A DNA stretch of 64,000 nucleotides from NCBI GenBank assembly GCA_965112735.1, contig OZ218958.1, positions 1-64,000 of the forward strand, in the 5' to 3' direction. This document shows, piece by piece, positions 11,946 through 23,328 of this stretch (position 1 is the stretch's first letter; every line of letters begins with the position of its first letter). Under the pieces are notes generated by a model, which searched no databases, had not been told where the DNA came from, and saw only the letters and a list, made by a program, of their open reading frames with translations. The translations under genes and the position numbers were made by a program. The stretch comes from Phaeosaccion multiseriatum. Its lineage: Eukaryota; Ochrophyta, other classes.

Positions 11946-12008
11946 TTCTCTTTTAGCATTTAGTTTAGTCACGCTCTCGTTAGTCGAGCTTCTCTCTCGA
12001 GGGGGAAG
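11865..12008 (+). promoter_or_regulatory. retroelement 3' untranslated region and polypurine tract
   Basis: A non-coding stretch with a (CT)n run (about 11925-11941), ending in GAGGGGGAAG at 11999-12008, directly before the LTR's TGTTG. The position and purine content match the plus-strand primer (polypurine tract) of LTR elements. Confidence 0.75.
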
Positions 12009-12282
12009 TGTTGCCCCTACAGCCTCATATTCATTGCCTTAGTACGTGTAACTGTCACCATGCCCATATGACATCTTACGTGGCACAATGAGGTGGCACA
12101 CAGCCCACCGGGAGTAGTAGTCTGTGGCGCTCCCTCACTCTTAGCTTATCCACCCTAAAGCTAAAGGAGACTCGGCTCTTTACTAGAGCTGAGGCAAGGC
12201 CTCCAAACTTTACAACCTTGCACCCATCTCTTCAAATATTGGCTCACTTTCCGACTTGCTAGCGATAGCGGGATTGGCTACA
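12009..12282 (+). repeat. 3' LTR of the chromovirus-type element
   Basis: A 274-bp copy of 6090-6363 with the same TG...CA ends and no visible differences. It is followed at once by the 42-bp satellite. Confidence 0.85.
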
Positions 12283-14114
12283 AGATCCACTTCGTTCGAG
12301 GCCTCTAGACCCGGGATCCAGTTGAGATCCACTTCGTTCGAGGCCTCTACACCCGGGATCCAGTCGAGATGCACTTCGTTCGAGGCCTCTAGACCCGGGA
12401 TCCAGTTGAGATCCACTTCGTTCGAGGCCTTTAGACCCGGGAGCCAGTTGCGATCCACTTCGTCCGAGGCCTCTAGACCCGAGAGCCAGTCGAGATCCAC
12501 TTCGTCCGAGGCCTCTAGACCCGAGAGCCCGTCGAGATCCACTTCGTCCGAGGCCTCTAGACCCGGGATCCAGTTGAGATCCACTTCGTTCGAGGCCTCT
12601 AGACCCGGGATCCAGTTGAGATCCACTTCGTTCGAGGCCTCTAGACCCGGGAGCCAGTTGAGATCCACTTCGTTCGAGGCCTCTAGACCCGGGATCCAGT
12701 TGAGATCCACTTCGTTCGAGGCCTCTACACCCGGGATCCAGTCGAGATGCACTTCGTTCGAGGCCTCTAGACCCGGGATCCATTTGAGATCCACTTCGTT
12801 CGAGGCCTCTAGACCCGTGAGCCAGTTGAGATCCACTTCGTCCGAGGCCTCTAGACCCGAGAGCCAGTCGAGATCCACTTCGTCCGAGGCCTCTAGACCC
12901 GGGATCCAGTTGAGATCCACTTCGTTCGAGGCCTCTAGACCCGGGAGCCAGTTGAGATCCACTTGGTTCGAGGCCTCTAGACCCGAGAGCCAGTCGAGAG
13001 CCACTTCGTTCGAGGCCTCTAGACCCGGGATCCAGTGGAGAACCACTTCGTCCGAGGCCTCAGGACTCGAGAAGCAGTGGAGAACCACTTCGTGCGAGGC
13101 CTCAGGACTCGAGAACCACTTGAGAACCACTTCGTCCGAGGCCTCAGGACTCGAGAACCAGTCGAGAACCTCTTCGTCCGCGGCCTCAGGACTCGAGAAC
13201 CAGTCGAGAACCACTTCGTTCGAGGCCTCAGGACTCGATAACGACTTGAGAACCACTTCGTCCGAGGCCTCAGGACTCGAGAACGACTTGAGAACCACTT
13301 CGTCCGAGGCCTCAGGACTCGAGAAGCAGTGGAGAACCACTTCGTCCGCGGCCTCAGGACTCGAGAACCAGTCGAGAACCACTTCTTCCGCGGCCTCAGG
13401 ACTCGAGAACCACTTGAGAACCACTTCGTCCGAGGCCTCAGGACTCGAGAACCACTTGAGAACCACTTCGTCCGAGGCCTCAGGACTCGAGAACCAGTCG
13501 AGAACCACTTCGTCCGCGGCCTCAGGACTCGAGAACCAGTCGAGAACCACTCCTTCCGAGGCCTCAGGACTCGAGAACCACTTGAGAACCACTTCGTGCG
13601 AGGCCTCAGGACTCGAGAACCAGTGGAGAACCACTTCGTCCGAGGCCTGAGGACTCGAGAACCAGTCGAGAACCACTTCGTCCGCGGCCTCAGGACTCGA
13701 GAACCAGTGGAGAACCACTTCTTCCGAGGCCTCAGGACTCGAGAACCACTTGAGAACCACTTCTTCCGAGGCCAGAGGACTCGAGAACCAGTGGAGAATC
13801 ACTTCGTCCGAGGCCTCAGGACTCGAGAACCAGTGGGGAACCACTTCGTCCGAGGCCTCAGGACTCGAGAACCACTTGAGAACCACTTCGTCCGAGGCCT
13901 CAGGACTCGAGAACCAGTCGAGAACCCCTTCGTCCGAGGCCTCAGGACTCGAGAACCACTTGAGAACCACTTCGTCCTATGCCTCAGGACTCGAGAACCA
14001 GTGGAGAACCACTTCCTCCGAGGCCTCAGGACTCGAGAACCAGTGGGGAACCGCTTCGTCCGAGGCCTCAGGACTCGAGAACCAGTGGAGAACCACTTCG
14101 TCCGAGGCCTCAGG
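12283..14114. repeat. 42-bp tandem satellite, two subfamilies
   Basis: About 43.6 copies of a 42-bp unit built around CACTTCGTYCGAGGCCT. Copies up to about 13041 carry CTAGACCCGGGATCCAGT (BamHI/SmaI-like words). Later copies carry CAGGACTCGAGAACCAGT (XhoI-like word). The change is abrupt. Because 42 is a multiple of three and stop codons are rare in the unit, long frames stay open on both strands in several phases, for example 586 residues on the minus strand and 464 on the plus. These are by-products of periodicity, not evidence for a gene. The array lies between the LTRs of two different retroelements. Confidence 0.92.
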
Positions 14115-14257
14115 TGTTGGAAGGCCTCAGAGTGAGAAGGACCATAAGTCAATGGTCGGTGTGTCCTATATTACGTAGATTCTGAGTGGAGGAGGACGTC
14201 AGAACGGTGATCTTGGTATAAGGAGAGCCTAGCAGCAGGGCTTGCAAACGGGTTCCA
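14115..14257 (+). repeat. left LTR of the integrase-only element
   Basis: A 143-bp terminal repeat starting TGTTGGAAGG, matching 15998-16140. It joins directly to the last 42-bp satellite copy. Confidence 0.75.
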
Positions 14258-15921
14258 TCCCCAAGGCGCTCAGGCCGGCCCTACTGCATGCCACGCACGG
14301 CGATGCGGTCTCAGGCGGCCATCACGGGCCAGGGCGGATGCTGGATGCGCTGCAGGAGCGAGTGTGGTGGCCCTCCATGAACGGGCATGCGCTGTACTGG
14401 GCCCGTTCATGTCTTGCGTGCCAGACACGCAAGACACCACGGAGGCGACCTCCACAGGTTCCGCTCTCGTCCATATCATCGGCGGCTGTGAATGGGCCAT
14501 GGGCGGTTATGGGTGCTGACGTGGCCGGACCTTTCCCCATGGCCATGGGGGGGGAGGAGTACATTTTGGTGTTTCAAGATTGGTTCACCAAATGGACAGT
14601 GGTGGTGCCATTGTGCGCCAAGGACTATACAGCGGAGGGCATTGCTCGGGCATTCGTGCGGCACGTAGTGACGGTGCTGGGGGCGCCCAAGGTGCTGGTC
14701 AGTGACCAAGGGTCGCAGTTCACGAGCACGCTCATGGCCGATGTGCTGCGCGTACTCCAGACATCACAAGTCTTCACTACGCCGATGCATCAGCAAGCCA
14801 ATGGGCAAGTGGAGCGCTTCATGGCCACGATGAAGGACATGCTGGCGACAACAGTGGAGGCCCAGATGCAGCAGTGGCCTGAGTATGTTCCCACGCTCAC
14901 GTACGCGTACAACTGCAGAGCTCACAAGACCACAGGCCTCTCCCCGTACTACACCCTCTTCGGTCGACACCCCCCGATTCCACTTCAAGCGATGCTGCCT
15001 GCCCTCGAGGAGGACGGCTCGTTCGAGACGCCTTCGGCATGGGTGCACGAGCTGAGGGCGCGGATGGCAGCGGCGGCGCAGGTGGTGACGGGCAGGCGCG
15101 AGGAGTATCGCAGCAGGCTACAGCTCAAGAACCGTGAGCGTCGCTGGCCAGCGCCGATGCCTCCTGGCACTAAGGTGTGGTTGTACCGTCCAGGGGGGGT
15201 GGCGCAGGAGGAGGGTGAGGCCATGGAGGAGCAGAAGGCACTGACGCTCAAGGCGCTGAGTCATGCTTGGGACGGACCGTTCCAAGTCCTGGCTTGGCCC
15301 ACACAGCAGGCCTTCCAGGCGCGACATGGTGGCATACTCAACGACGAGCACTACGCGGTGATGCGCCGTAGCACGGTGTATCTGGATGTGCCGAGGGTCA
15401 GAGGCGGGGGAGTGGAGTTCAAGCAAGGGGCGTACCATAGGGACCTCACCAAGCCGTTCGTTGATGGGGTGAGTGGCCAGCCGCAAGGACTACCAGATGG
15501 GTTCGCTCGATACCACATCCGGTACTGCTCAGCCCACTGGGGTACTAGTGCACTGCAGGAGAAGCGTAGCGTGACCGATGACGAGGTTGGGATAGGGCGG
15601 GCGCCCGAGCTGGCGCGGATAGTGAAGATGAGGTGGCGTAAGGCCACAGGGCAGCCCCTACGGCGTGAGTACTGTGTACGTTGGGCTGTACGGGAGGGTG
15701 GCAGTTATCAGACGTGGGAGTGGGACGATTGGCTCTTGCGGCGCGGGGAGAGGGCGGCAATAGAGGCATTCGAGGACTCTTTGGCGCCAGGGGCGTTGGA
15801 CCCGAGCGTGCAGCGCAAGCGTGGGCAGCGGTCTAAACGAGAGCGCACCGTGCGCTCCATGTTGCACGAGAAGTGGGGGATGGGCATCGCTGCGGAGACG
15901 GCGCAACATTTGGGGTTCTAG
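14242..15921 (+). pseudogene. truncated Pol: integrase with chromodomain-like C-terminus
   Basis: An open frame of 559 codons whose first in-frame ATG is at 14338. It begins inside the left LTR, so the N-terminus is not natural. It shows the integrase zinc-finger region (HATHGDAVSG...CLACQ) and a core with all three acidic residues in place: D in GADVAGPF, D in VSDQGSQF and E in NGQVERFM. After a linker comes a chromodomain-like segment (YCVRWAV...YQTWEWDDWL, about residues 475-510). There is no protease, reverse transcriptase or RNase H. The frame itself has no stops or frameshifts. I call it a pseudogene of Pol because the 5' three-quarters are missing, although the integrase could still be made. 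Confidence 0.8.
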
Positions 15922-15997
15922 ACCTTGCGGTGGTGGTGGTCGCAGAGACGGGATAGGCATTGGGGATGTTGGAAGGTTACGGGATAGGCATTGGGGA

Positions 15998-16140
15998 TGT
16001 TGGAAGGCCTCAGAGTGAGAAGGACCATAAGTCAATGGTCGGTGTGTCCTATATTACGTAGATTCTGAGTGGAGGAGGACGTCAGAACGGTGATCTTGGT
16101 ATAAGGAGAGCCTAGCAGCAGGGCTTGCAAACGGGTTCCA
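15998..16140 (+). repeat. right LTR of the integrase-only element
   Basis: A 143-bp copy of 14115-14257. A partial LTR start (TGTTGGAAGG) also occurs 31 bp upstream at 15967, produced by a short tandem duplication. Confidence 0.75.
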
Positions 16141-16195
16141 TCCCGTATAATATATCAAGGGTTACCACTTGTCTAAGCGGCTTAGGTCGCTTTTA

Positions 16196-18790
16196 CACAG
16201 GACCCCACAGAGGCCCATGTTCAACCCCACCGAGCACACCATCGACGCCGCGCAGACTCATTGCGACCATGGTGGGACCACTTCAACCCCACCGGCCCAC
16301 AGAAGGGATTGTTCAACCCTCCCGTGTCGAAATCAGGCCCAGATTGCCCACCGGGGCCCACAGATGAGCCTGTTCAACCCCACAGAGGCGCATGTTCAAC
16401 CCCGCTGAGCACGTCATAGACGGAGCGCAGACTCATGGCGACCATGGTGGGACCATTTCAACCCCACCGGCCCATAGAAGGCATTGTTCAACCCTCCCGT
16501 ACCGAAATCAGGCCCAGATTGCTTGCCCACGGGGGCCCACAGATGGGCCTGTTCAACCCCACAGAGGCCCATGTTCAACGCCGCCGAGCACACCATAGAC
16601 GCAGCGCAGACTCATTGCGACCATGGTGGGACCATTTCAACCCCACCGGCCCACAGAAGGCATTGTTCAACCCTCCCTTACCGAGATCAGGCCTAGATTG
16701 CCCACCGGGGGCGGCTCCACAGATGGGCCTGTTCGACCTCACAGAGGCCCATGTTCAGATGTTCAGCCCCACCGAGCACACCGTAGACGCAGCGCAGCCT
16801 AATTGAGACCATGGTGGGACCATTTCAACCCCACCGGTCCACAGAAGCCATTGTTCAACCCTCCCGTGTCGAAATCAGGCCCAGATTGCCCACCGGGGTC
16901 CACAGATGGGCCTGTTCAACCCCACAGAGGCCCATGTTCAACCCCGCCGAGCACACCAGAGACGCAGCGCAGACTCATTGCGACCATGGTGGGACCATTT
17001 CAACCCCACCAGTCCAGAGAAGGCCCAGTTCAACCCTCCCGTGTCGCAATCGGGCGCCGGATGACCCACCAGGGCTCACAGATGGGCCATTTCAACCCCA
17101 CAGAACAGAGTGTACAACCACACCGAGCAGCCCAGAGACGCCCGGCAGACCCATGACGACCATGGTGGGACCATTTCAACCCCACCGGCCCAGAGAAAGC
17201 ACAGTTCAACCCTCCCGTGTCGCAATCAGGCGCCAGATGGCCCACCGGGGCTCACAGATGGGCCATTTCAACCCCACAGAACAGAGTGTACAACCACACC
17301 GGGCACACCAGAGACGTGCGATAGACTCATGACGACCATGGTGGGACCATTTCCCCCCCGCTGGCCCAGAGAAAGCCCAGTTCAACCCTCCCGTGTCGAA
17401 ATCAGGCGCCAGATGACCCACCGGGGCTCACAGATGGGCCATTTCAACCCCACAGAACAGTGTGTACAACCACACCGAGCACACCAAAGACGCCCCGTAG
17501 ACGCATGTCGACCATGGTGGAACCATTTCAACCCCACCGGCCCAGAGAAAGCCCAGTTCAACCCTCCCGTGTCGAAATCAGGCGCGAGATGGCCCACCAG
17601 GGCTCACAGATGGGCAATTTCAACCCCACAGAACAGAGTGTGCAACCACACCGGGCACACCCGCGACGCACGGTAGACTCATGACGACCACGGTGGGACC
17701 ATGTCAACCCCGCCGGCCCAGAGAAAGCACAGTTCAACCCTCCCGCGTCGAAATCGGGCGCCGGATGGCCCACCGGGGCTCACAGATGGGCCATTTCAAC
17801 CCCACAGAACAGAGTGTACAACCACACCGGGCACACCCGAGACGCCCGGCAGACTCATGACGACCATGGTGGGACAATTTCAACCCCACCGGTCCAGAGA
17901 AATCCCAGTTCAACCCTCGCGTGTCGAAATCAGGCGCCAGATGGCCCACCAGGGCTCACAGATGGGCCATTTCAACCCCACAGAACAGAGTGTACAACCA
18001 CACCGGGCACACCAAAGACGCCCTGTAGACGCATGACGACCATGGTGGAACCATTTCAACCCCACCGGCCCAGAGAATGCACAGTTCAACCCTCCCGTGT
18101 CGCAATCGGGCGCCAGATGACCCACCGGGGCCCACAGATGGGCCATTTCAACCCCACAGAACAGAGTGTACAACCACACCGGGCACACCAGAGACGCATC
18201 GCAGACTCATGACGACCATGGCGGGACCATGTCAGCCCCACCGACCCAGAGAAAGCACAGTTCAACCCTCCCTTGTCAAATCACACGCGAGATGGCCCAC
18301 CGGGGCTCACAGATGGGCCATTTCAACCCCACAGAACAGAGTGTACAACCACACCGAGCACACCAGAGACGTATCCCAGACTCTTAACAACCATGGTGGG
18401 ACCATTTCAACCCCACCGGCCCAGACACAGCACAGTTCAACCCTCCCGGGTCGAAATCGGGCCCAGATTGCCCACCGGGGCCCACAGATTGGCCTGTTCA
18501 ACCCCACAGAACAGAGTGTACAACCACACCGAGCACACCGGAGACGCGCGACAGACTCATGACGACCATGGTGGGACCCCTTCAACCCCACCGGCCCACA
18601 GAAGGCATTGTTCAACCCTCCCGTGTCGAAATCGGGCGCCAGATGGCCCACCGGGGCCCACAGATGGGCGTGTTCAACCCCACCGGGCACACCGTTGACG
18701 CAGGGCAGACTCATTTCGACCATGATGGGACCATTTCAACCCCACGGGCCCCTAGAAGGCACAGTTCAACCCTCCCGGGTCGAAATCAGG
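16196..18790. repeat. 176-bp subtelomeric satellite
   Basis: About 14-15 tandem copies. The landmark GACCATGGTGG recurs at 16982, 17158, 17334 and 17510, giving an exact 176-bp period. Each unit has two CCATTTCAACCCCAC boxes and one TTCAACCCTCCCGTG box. Early copies (before about 16990) are more diverged in the 3' part (ACAGAGGCCCATG) than later ones (ACAGAACAGAGTG). Frames remain open for 60-190 codons on both strands, but translation is repetitive and not credible as protein. Confidence 0.9.
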
Positions 18791-19391
18791 CGGAGTGCCT
18801 GCCTGGCTGGTGCTCTGGCTGGGACAAATTGGGGCTGAGGGAGGCCCTGGACATTGCAAAGCACAACCTTCCCACCAAGGTACATGCAATGGGGACTGTG
18901 GAGCAGATGGACCACTTCTGGGCCGTGCTGAAAGGACACGATTTGGTCCGGGGGCTGCCCAAGAGACGGCCCCACCAGAACCGCACGCACAACGTGTCAC
19001 AGCAGGCCAGACAGAGAGACCAATGTACATTGGAGGCATCACGCGTTTGCTAGACTGGTACTGTACAGTATCATACCTCGGAGACAGGGACATGACCTTA
19101 CAGTGTAGAGACAGCCAGGGCCTTGGCAGGGCCTTGGCAGGGCCTTGGTAGCCCCTCCGCCGCTTGGGAGCGAGGCACTGTGGAGATTCGAAGAGAGCCC
19201 TGAACCCTTACAAGTACTGTACTGCGTGTTACTAAAATAGAACTCTCATCTACACCTCAACCTTTGGGTCATGCTGCGCTCCTACCCTGCCCTGCCTCCC
19301 CCCTTCAGCCACCTGTCCTCCTCTGATGCCTCCGATCCATCCCGGTGAAGCATGTGAAGCAGCGCCACGCCTCCCTGTCCACCTCAGCCTC

Positions 19392-19433
<42 letters not shown>

Positions 19434-19445
19434 ACGTTGTCGGAG
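18791..19445. other. unique sequence between satellite and first gene
   Basis: The satellite stops at about 18790. The plus frame that runs out of it continues to 19053 with non-repetitive codons (for example LREALDIAKHNLPTK). I do not recognise it; it may be a decayed transposon or gene fragment. A short direct repeat (GGGCCTTGGCA) lies at about 19119-19150. The rest, including a CTG run at 19394-19433 just past the stop of the next gene, is probably that gene's 3' flank. Confidence 0.5.
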
Positions 19446-21397
19446 TCAGTCCTCTGCACCTTGGCCGTCCTCCTTCTCGCCCTTCTCCGCCATGCCCAGG
19501 AAGGCGAGGGACAGCCTGCTCCGAGGGCGGGAGTGGCCTGAGGCGGGGTCTGGCGGTAGGCTCGTCTTGACCACCTGCACGCGCACCTTCGCACCCGCCT
19601 GCACCGCCATGTGCAGGTTAGACCCCTCCCCCTCCATCCCCTCTTCCGCCTCCTCCTGCGCCCCGAGCGCCGCTAGCACGCTGTACATGTCGAGCAGCGG
19701 AGAGGCCAAATGGGGTCCGTAAGTCAGTAAGTCCGTAAGTCCGTAAGTCAGTAAGTCGGTCAGAAGGTGCGCAAGTAACGTACCACCCCGAGGCGCACTT
19801 CCCCGCCTCCACTCACTCACCTTTCCTTTGGCACCTTGAACAGCGGCACTGCGCCAATGTCCACAAGCAGATTGCCCAGGCTCACACGCGCCACGACTCC
19901 CTCTGCACATCGCGAGGGTTAGGGTTGGGGGGGGCAGCAAAACTGTCAGAAGTGAACAACCATCGACCAAGGCGGCTGGTGTGGAATGGGGTGGGCCCAG
20001 CGCACGATGGCATGGGATGCGATGCGTGCCATTCACCTTCGCGGCTAAGCCTAACCCTAAGCACCGCACACATGCAACCCTCCAAACAGTGAGCACTCGC
20101 TCTACGTGTCTCCCCGCACCCCCCCACCCCCCATCATCTACTCCCTCTACAGACCCACTCAGACCCACTCCTGCCCGCTGCTCACCGATGCTCTGCCCGT
20201 CCTGCAAGTCTGCCAGGTTGACGCTTGTCTGCAGACGCCGCGCCCTCCTCTCCTTCTTGACCACTTGGCGGTGCTCCTGCCGCACCTCCTTTACCTGAGG
20301 AGGGCCAGGGGACGAGGGAGGGGGGGGCACAGTTGGTGTTGTCCCATGTGGGCAGAGGAGGAAGGGAAGGGAAGGAGCGGGGCCTCCTGTTTGGTCTGGC
20401 CCACCTTCTTAGGGGTGACGCTCGCATCCAGCGTGAGCGTGTATCGGCCGCTGTTCGGGAACACGTCTTTCACGTACACCGTCACGTGCGCGCCCTTCTC
20501 CAGCTGCTGCTTGTTGGGCGCCTTCTTCCCCTCGGCCTGACTCAGACAGACGCACACGCAACAGAAGGACGAGACAAGAAAACAGTTTACATGACGTGAG
20601 CAAGGCGGCCGATGCGATACTCTGAGGGCGGGCTCTCTCTGCCTCTTCCTGTCTGTCGAGGACACACGCAGTCCAAGGGGAGAGCGAGGAGGAGCAAAGG
20701 GGCGCGCCTCTCCCCACGCGCTCACCTTCTCCGCTTCTGTGAGCTGACTCCCTCGTCGAAGCTCCGCGTGGTGCAAGAAGCCGTTGCACTTGACGGCGCT
20801 GCCCTTCTTGCGGCTCCTGCACGTCGTCACATTCGAGAGAGACATACGGGCATGGAGGAGGAGAGGGCAAGTTAGGTGGTAGGAGATACCTGCAGGAGGA
20901 GACAGCGGACACAGAGGGTGGGGGGGTGGACAGAAAGCCAACAAACACAGATAAATACGGAGGGAGAATCGCCCACATGCCACCCAAAGGAAAGTCACGC
21001 ACCTCTTGATGCCGCAGTCTACGAACACCGCATAGGGCTGTACATCCACAATTGAACCTTGCAAACATAGGCCCGTCTTGAGTTCAGAGAAGTCGGTAAA
21101 CTCTCGATGAGCCACTCTGACCGCGTTGGGGCCCCTCCTCGCCTCCACCCTCTTCTCTTCCCTCTTCTCCTGCTGCTCCTCCTCCCCCAGTGACCCAGGT
21201 AAAACCCCCACCCAGTCGGAGGAGGACAAGGCAAGCACACTCCGCTTAGGAGACGCTGCTCTTCCCCGTGGCGCGGCTCCTTCCCGTCTTTGAGGGCATA
21301 GGTGGTTCGGGATGGTGGAGGTGAAAGCCTGCGCCTGTCTCACAATCAGGGCTACCGCGGCTGCCGTCAGCGACGTCCTCGCGCGACACCTCTTCAT
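19446..21397 (-). CDS. plastid-targeted S1-domain RNA-binding protein
   Basis: Six exons on the minus strand (21397-21003, 20816-20726, 20536-20405, 20294-20186, 19902-19821, 19680-19446), all with GT-AG introns and consistent phase, encode about 347 residues. The N-terminus has a hydrophobic stretch ending QAQAF, like the signal/transit junction used for import into secondary red plastids. From about residue 108 a first S1 fold is visible (GLCLQGSIVDV...YAVFVDCG...GFLHHAEL...VTVYVKDV...YTLTLD). A second, weaker one follows (GQSIEGVVARVSLGNLLVDI...AGAKVRVQVVKT). S1 domains bind single-stranded RNA, so a role in plastid translation or RNA handling is likely. The exact orthologue (ribosomal S1-like or another factor) is unclear. 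It ends with a short acidic/basic tail. Confidence 0.78.
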
Positions 21398-21668
21398 TAT
21401 CTCCGCTTGGACCGTGTTTTCCCTGCTCCTACTGTCGCTGTTCCTTCCTCAAAGCTTTAATCTCTTGATCCTTGGAAAATCTCTGGCGGTAGAGCCGGAC
21501 CCATCGGGTGCCATCGCGCGGAATTCACTTTCGGATCGATCGAATCCTTTCGCCAAGCGCGTTTTAAGGCTTTCCTCAGCTCCCCGATCACCGCCACGCC
21601 CAGGGCCCGTGGCCTCTCCCCGCTCATTAGGACTCGGATCGTCTCCCCTCGCTTCCAGGCAGGCAGAA
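21398..21668. promoter_or_regulatory. divergent promoter region, S1 protein / M20 peptidase
   Basis: 271 bp separate the two start codons, so both promoters must lie here or within the first exons. The sequence is pyrimidine-rich near 21415-21450. I see no clear TATA box. An upstream in-frame ATG for the plus gene exists at 21312, but it lies inside the minus gene's coding region. Confidence 0.45.
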
Positions 21669-22910
21669 ATGAGCGTGGTGCAGGTGTCCGTCGCGACGGT
21701 CGCCTTGGGAGGTTCACTCGTCCTCCTGCCTCGGCTATGGGCGGCGCTGAAGAGCTGGAGCCGCGTGGGGATGGAGCGGGCGGGGGAGGGTCGTGTTGAC
21801 CCGCACGACTTCTCGGATATCACCTCCCAGAAGGCGCTGCGCCTGCTGGGAGTGCGGGATGACGGGCAGGAGCTTAGGAAGGAGGTTGGGGGACTGCTGG
21901 CAAAGGTGAGGGAACAAGGGAGGTATAGGGGCTTGACGGAAGGAGGGTCGTCTTCTTCCTCCTTCCCCTCGCTCTCTGCGACTCTCCTTCCGCCCAGCAT
22001 TTTCGCCCCGCACTCTTGATTGAAGGCCCAGTCCCCCCTCTGCCCCTCTTCCGTGACCACTTGACCCCTGCCAGCTGATCCAAAATGAGGTGGTGAACTC
22101 GGGTGACGGCACAGCGCAGGAGCTTCGCTCCATCTCGCACATTGCGGAGTATCTGAGCGCACATGGCATCACCAGCCACACGCACTGCAGGCCCGGCAAG
22201 CCCAACAGACCCAACCTCATCGCGCACATCGAGGGGGGCTATGGCCCGAGGGTCATGTTGGGGCCCAGCCATGTGCGTGAGAGAGACAGAGAGAGGGCGG
22301 GGGAGAGAATTCAAATTTGGGGGGGGGGGAGTGGGCACGTCCACGCGCGCACTCAGTCCCTCACTGTGGAGAAAGAGTGAATGAGACGTCGGGAAGGGGG
22401 GGGCGCGGCCTGGTGCGAGATGGGTTTGGCAGCGCCACCCATCTGCTGCCATCTGCTGCCGTCTCCCCAGACTTACTGACTCCCTGCATCGCCTCTTTTG
22501 CTTTGCTCAGGTGGACGTGGTGCCTGTGAGTGGCTCGGACGGCTCCTCCCAGCCGGAGGGCTGGCAGCACCCTCCCTTCTCGGGGCACGAAGAGGACGGC
22601 GTGATTTTCGGTAGAGGGGCGGTTGATATGCTCGGCCCCTTGACCTGCCAGCTCGTGGCCTTCGTGCGTGTCAAGCAGGCGGTGGAGCGGGGTGACTTGA
22701 GGCTGAGGGGCACCCTGCTCTTCTGCGCAGTTAGGTCAGTGGGTGCATACAAGAGCGAGGACTCAGGCATACAGACATACGGGCTTCGTGCGCCTGTTCT
22801 TCCTGTACCACAAACTTCACGCATGTAGCGAGCGATGGGCGTTCTTTCTCTGCATTTCCGCCCGCCCGCCGCGAAGCAAGGGAATGACACACACACACAC
22901 ACAGATACAC

Positions 22911-22943
<33 letters not shown>

Positions 22944-23295
22944 TGCACACAGAGAGAGATACACAACTGCATACACAAACATTCACCCACGGGGTTGGTC
23001 CAGTCCCACCCTTCCATCCCGCTGATACTCACACACCACTAGTGCTCACCCCTCCGTACCCCCTCTCTTACCCTGTCTTTCTCTCTCTTTCTGTCTCCTC
23101 TCACCCCCCAGCGACGAGGAGGCAGGGTCCGAGGACGGCGTGAAGTGGCTGCTGAGAGACGCCCCTGCCTCTGTGCGGGAACTGTTCCGGGCAGATGTGT
23201 GCCTCACTGAGCTTGGAGGTGAGTGGCCCGTGTGTGTCTGTTCGAATAGGCGTGTGTGTGTGTGTGTGCGTGTGTTTTGTGTGAGTGTGTGTGTG

Positions 23296-23328
<33 letters not shown>

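Larger units (their letters stand above)
6090..12282 (+). mobile_element. complete Ty3/gypsy LTR retrotransposon with C-terminal chromodomain-like region (chromovirus type)
   Basis: A 6.2-kb element with 274-bp direct terminal repeats, each starting TGTTGCC and ending GGCTACA, so it has canonical TG...CA ends. The order is LTR, a 158-bp leader, a single gag-pol frame, a 3' untranslated region with a polypurine tract, and LTR. Protease, reverse transcriptase, RNase H and integrase occur in the Ty3/gypsy order. The two LTRs look identical, so insertion or homogenisation was recent. I see no obvious tRNA primer-binding site beginning TGG right after the 5' LTR. The right flank is the 42-bp satellite. 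The left flank is a truncated tandem copy, so no target-site duplication can be read. Confidence 0.88.
14115..16140 (+). mobile_element. short LTR element retaining only integrase
   Basis: Direct repeats of 143 bp (14115-14257 and 15998-16140, offset 1883, identical by eye) with TGTTGG...TTCCA ends flank a single truncated pol frame. Gag, protease, reverse transcriptase and RNase H are absent. A 31-bp duplication containing the LTR start lies at 15950-16011. A purine-rich ATTGGGGA precedes the right LTR. The family differs from the element at 6090. It is either an internally deleted Ty3/gypsy element or a non-autonomous derivative. Confidence 0.8.
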